Shown here: positions 9,480-13,244 of the stretch, in pieces | How the letters are laid out: each line of letters starts with the position of its first letter | Numbering within the stretch: position 1 is the stretch's first letter | Assembly: GCA_002751075.1 (NCBI GenBank) | Contig: NAOQ01000967.1 | Span: 6,285 to 19,528 of the forward strand | DNA length: 13,244 bases | Direction of reading: 5' to 3' | From: Ichthyophonus hoferi | Lineage: Eukaryota; Opisthokonta; Ichthyosporea; Ichthyophonida; Ichthyophonidae | Made by a program: the position numbers and the translations under genes | Notes under the pieces: generated by a model | The model's database searches: none | Seen by the model: the letters and a program-made list of their open reading frames with translations, nothing else | Told to the model about the DNA's origin: nothing

Positions 9480-12400
9480 CTTGTAGATATCTTTTTTTTC
9501 TATAATCATCATTTCCCCTTTGTATTACACTATTATTATTTAATATACTACTAACATAATGTGCTAAGACCTTTTACCAGATCAAATGTACCCATCTCCG
9601 ATGTAACACATTTTCTATATTTGATTGGAATAATTTTATCCAATTTTAATGGCTTTCATCTCAATCTATTATTTTTTATTTGTATATTTTTATCGGTATT
9701 TTTATTTTTTATTTTTTGTATACTGCAAGACCTATCATTTATCATTTATCCATTCCATTACTCTAACTATACCAATTTCAACCTATATTATATTGATATT
9801 TATTGTATGTAAGAATTATCTTCAAGAAACCCGAGAGTGGATGCTTTTATTACAAATAACTATGACTGGAATGGGAGGGAAAATACGATAAACTAATTTT
9901 TTATTGGATCATTTTGGGGGCAAAATTACGATGGTCAGTAGCCGATCAATCACTATTTATTTCACCAAAGAAGAAAGGGTGATGAAGGTGTTGCAATATA
10001 TATTTTTTTCTCTATCTACCTGAAGTTTTTTGAAAAACATTAATATGATATTAAATTAACACAAACTGGGTTATATTTGGGTATAAATGAGGTATTACAT
10101 TGTTGTTTGCCTCTCTCCAACGAAACTATTTATGGCAAGTGTGCTTAATCTTATTATTATTTTTGAAAGTACTCGTCATAAAACCCTTTACCAATGGGTA
10201 GTGTCATAAATGAAGCAATGCATATTTCATTTCATAATTGGTCAATTTAAAATTTGCTAGGCAAATGATAAGTAGTAGTACTGTACATCAAAAACACATG
10301 AAACCCAACGAAAACCTTACTGCACTCAAATATTGATATAATTTCTCTCCGGATGTTATGTCAAACAGAATAGGGCAGGGTGCAACGACTGTATATAATA
10401 TTCTACAAAATAAATCCAAGTATCCACAAACATACGCTTATAATATATATTGTGTTGTATTGCAACGTAACGATAGTGTGAACACTTGCGTCTATATTTG
10501 GTTAGTTGGAATGCAGTTTTATTGCGTAATTTTATAATTCTATATAATCGTGCTGTACCGTTAATTCATTTTTGTATTAGCTTTATTTGGCTATTTCAAT
10601 GCAATATCTTGATTGGCAGAAATGATTTTAAACACTACTATTTATAATCATTCCCGTACTGTATAGGATTATTTAGTATTTAGCATTTAATTGGCTCTTG
10701 AATTAATAGATTATAATGGGATTTAATTAATTGATGTGTTATTTATTTAGCGCTCACAGTTTTAATGGCTCTTATTTGTAAATTAGATACGCCATACTAT
10801 AATTACAGATTTTGCAAACTGTTCCACGATCATCGTGCATACAAATGTCAATTACTATTTACTAATAGGTAATGTTAATGCATTATCGCAAGACCGATTT
10901 TCAAGGGGAGAGAGAGAAATCGGTACAACTGAAGAATTTTAAATGGAATTTCTGCCACTACAGTATGGATGCTCAGATATATTAATAAAATATACAGCAA
11001 GAAATAATAATAAAACAATATAGTAAGCTATTTGGAAATATTTTCTTATTGAACACCCAGTACAATGCTGATAGTACAATTTTGAAAAAATAAGATAAAA
11101 CAAAATATTGTCAAGTTATATATAATGCAGGCCGTTATCTGGTGATCTTGTCTTTCATTTTAATTTCGTGTTTATGCATGCATTGCAGCATAACCATAAC
11201 TATAACTTATCAATATATCTATTAGTATACACAAGTTTGCCCAGAATTTCTGTAAAAAAATTGTTTTTCTATTTAGTATTCATTTTGTACAGATAATAGT
11301 AGGAAAATTTCTGAATATATATTAATGGCTCTTAGGGTTGATTGTACAGCACTACAAGATGAAGAGTTTTTCAAGATTAACAAACAGATCACGAAAAGTT
11401 TAGAAATTTTTACGCTTTTATTGTAAATTTATACAGAAATTACAAACAATTTCTATTTATTTTTATACAAAAGCATTAAAAAATAACACAAATATAAAAC
11501 GTTATAATGTAGACATAAAGATTCCAATGCACAAACGAGCACCATGGATCGATTGTGAATCAACAAATATTGTACGTAAATTAATGGTCTTGAATTTTGT
11601 TTTATACGCATACCATTGGCATTCACTAGCCAATAGTAGTATTATCCAATGCTAATAGTTATTAATTTTATTGGATAACTCTATGGAGTTATGTAAGGTA
11701 GCCAATAGGTGTTAAGCATCGCACTGAAATAAATGTTGAACGTATTAGTACTATATGACTTATGTTGATCATACTTAAGGTAAGGTAATTAATTATATAT
11801 TTATATATTTATATTTATCTTCACATCACCCATTTTAATTGACTATATATGGGAAAGAGTTATTGTTGTTTTGCTGTATAGGTTGGTTATAGGAGAGATA
11901 TTTGGGGGAGAGGGATAGAAGGTAGAGCATAATTATAGGGGAACATAATACACATTGTGTATTTAGCGGCGTTCTACCTAGTTCATGTTTTGTTTGCTGT
12001 ATTACAACGAATACAGCAAGCCTGCTAACGTAGAAATGAATGCTCTTACTACATGTAGGTACTAAAAGAATCGTTTATATACATCCAGCTAAAGATAAGT
12101 CCCGATGTAAGACTCTGAGGAAGGAACAGTAACACAATATCAGTGTAATTTGTTTGCTGGAATTTTTTTAAAGAGACATTACAAAGGAAAGCAAGATATT
12201 AAACTTTCTTTTCGATAGCTTTGCTATATAAGACGACCTATACCAATCACATAATATTATAATCGATATGAGGGGTGCATAAATCCAGGAGTAACGATGA
12301 AGAAGATACCCGCTGTTTGCAAGAAGGTGAAGTGATACAAAAGGATTAGAATTGACATGTTTGCAACTACATGCTTTCCACATATATTTACACATAATCT

Positions 12401-12800
12401 ACCCACCTGGGCAATACATATATAGATGCAAATCATGTTCTATGTATTAATACAATGTTTCTTTGTTTCATTATACTATGTAATACTGTTTTAACGGAAA
12501 AATAAAATGAATACTCTTAAAGAGAACACCGCTTCATTGAACAGTCCTAATCTACCCGTCTAAGTAATATATATATATATAGCTATATTCATCGCCTGTT
12601 TTTTATATTATTCTTCTGTATAGTATTTTTTTATCCGAAAGAACTAAATAATTTTTTTAAAACAACGCAGTACTTTAACAAAAACTTCATCCCCGCTGCC
12701 TTTTCTCTATATAACATACTCTCTTTCCTGCACACCCTTATTAAAATTTACTATACTTCCTTTTCTTCTACCCTTTCTACTCTTCCTACGAGTGTAACTC
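9480..12800. other. long AT-rich intergenic or intronic stretch
   Basis: No supported gene over about 3.3 kb. T-rich hydrophobic frames at 9561-9890 are composition artefacts. A minus-strand frame of 75 codons (12168-12395) has no recognisable domain. Part of this stretch may be a large upstream intron or the promoter region of the gene whose exon starts at 12833. Confidence 0.45.
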
Positions 12801-12832
12801 ATGCATATTGTATTCATTCTACCAAACTTCAG

Positions 12833-12946
12833 GACCACAAGTATAATGCACCTACATTTTACTTTAAAGAGAGTGGAAAACTAGTTCTGGGTAATATACG
12901 TTCTCCATTAGCTCGTAGTAAAAGCACGCTTTCAACGGAGACACAG
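12833..12946 (+). CDS. internal exon of an unidentified gene continuing right
   Basis: An internal exon of 114 nt, phase 0 on both sides (38 codons). The acceptor cattctaccaaacttcag follows a long pyrimidine tract (12745-12832), and the donor gtgagt is at 12947-12952. It reads DHKYNAPTFYFKE, SGKLVLGNIRSPLA, RSKSTLSTETQ. Codon choice is far less AT-biased than the flanks. The last part, rich in Ser, Arg and Lys, could be a phosphorylated linker. The protein family was not recognised, and no neighbouring exon could be identified inside the window. The opposite-strand frame here is a shadow. Confidence 0.6.
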
Positions 12947-13067
12947 GTGAGTTCCTGTCGGAAAGGTGTTGTGTTGTTAATGACGCGGCTTAAATCATTA
13001 TAATATTCGATATAGAATAGTGTTAGTATGTTTGTATACATATATAGAGAAACACAGAGTTTTGTGT

Positions 13068-13204
13068 TATATTATATATATATATATATATATACGTACG
13101 TACATACATACATACATACATACATACATACATACATACATACATACATACATACATACGTACATACATACATACATTCATATATACATACATACATACA
13201 TACA

Positions 13205-13238
<34 letters not shown>

Positions 13239-13244
13239 CGTACG
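13068..13244. repeat. (TA)n followed by (TACA)n microsatellite
   Basis: An alternating TA run (about 13070-13094), then about 37 near-perfect TACA/CATA tetranucleotides to the window end, with GTAC and TATA interruptions at about 13095, 13158 and 13178. The Met-Tyr-Val-Cys frame on the minus strand is the repeat itself. Confidence 0.93.

Noticed and set aside
9561-9891. Hydrophobic plus-strand frames resembling membrane proteins
   Set aside because: A run of T-rich DNA gives Phe, Leu, Ile and Tyr in any frame. Two frames overlap and neither has a motif.
12168-12395. Minus-strand frame of 75 codons, briefly considered as a receptor fragment
   Set aside because: No conserved receptor motif, no supporting splice sites, and composition close to background.
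12859-13041. Minus-strand frame over the right-edge exon
   Set aside because: The plus strand has matching acceptor, donor and phase; the minus frame is its shadow and has neither.
13023-13229. Met-Tyr-Val-Cys repeat frame
   Set aside because: It is only the translation of the TACA microsatellite.

Overview
The window looks like AT-rich, intron-bearing animal nuclear DNA. It has short introns with GT..AG borders, many microsatellites, a metazoan-type SMN-complex helicase, and EGF-like domains carried on exons with the usual phase-1 borders. A compact early-branching invertebrate such as a demosponge would fit, but that is a guess; no marker gene fixes the taxon. No bacterial gene, CRISPR array, tRNA, rRNA or insertion sequence was recognised.

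Left (1-2900, + strand): the 3' half of a DEAD-box RNA helicase resembling DDX20/Gemin3. Six exons can be chained with matching intron phases (153-258, 718-816, 1315-1388, 1488-1527, 1729-1766, 2076-2546). They run from helicase motifs V and VI to a short C-terminal region ending in a Tyr/Trp/His-rich tail. The intron after motif VI holds a tandem array whose repeated unit is the end of that exon plus its 5' splice site. Several copies would be in-frame 18-nt microexons. This is the most unusual structure in the window.

Middle (4800-6310): a decayed EGF-domain gene region. Four EGF-type exons lie on the minus strand (5566 to 4810), and diverged copies of at least two of them lie on the plus strand (5781 to about 6165). 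The two sets form a large inverted repeat centred near 5651. Both copies are damaged, in different ways. A (TCCAA)n tract has taken over the start of one exon.

Elsewhere: a GC-richer patch with open frames at 3416-3840 of unknown nature; a compound AAT repeat at 6845-7103; a tandem duplication of about 135 bp at 7352-7645; several imperfect palindromes; and long AT-rich stretches (about 2900-3400, 3840-4780, 7660-8960, 9480-12800) in which no gene was recognised. At the right edge a clean 114-nt internal exon (12833-12946, +) shows that another gene continues past the window, followed by a long TACA microsatellite. The helicase and the EGF locus have no evident functional link.
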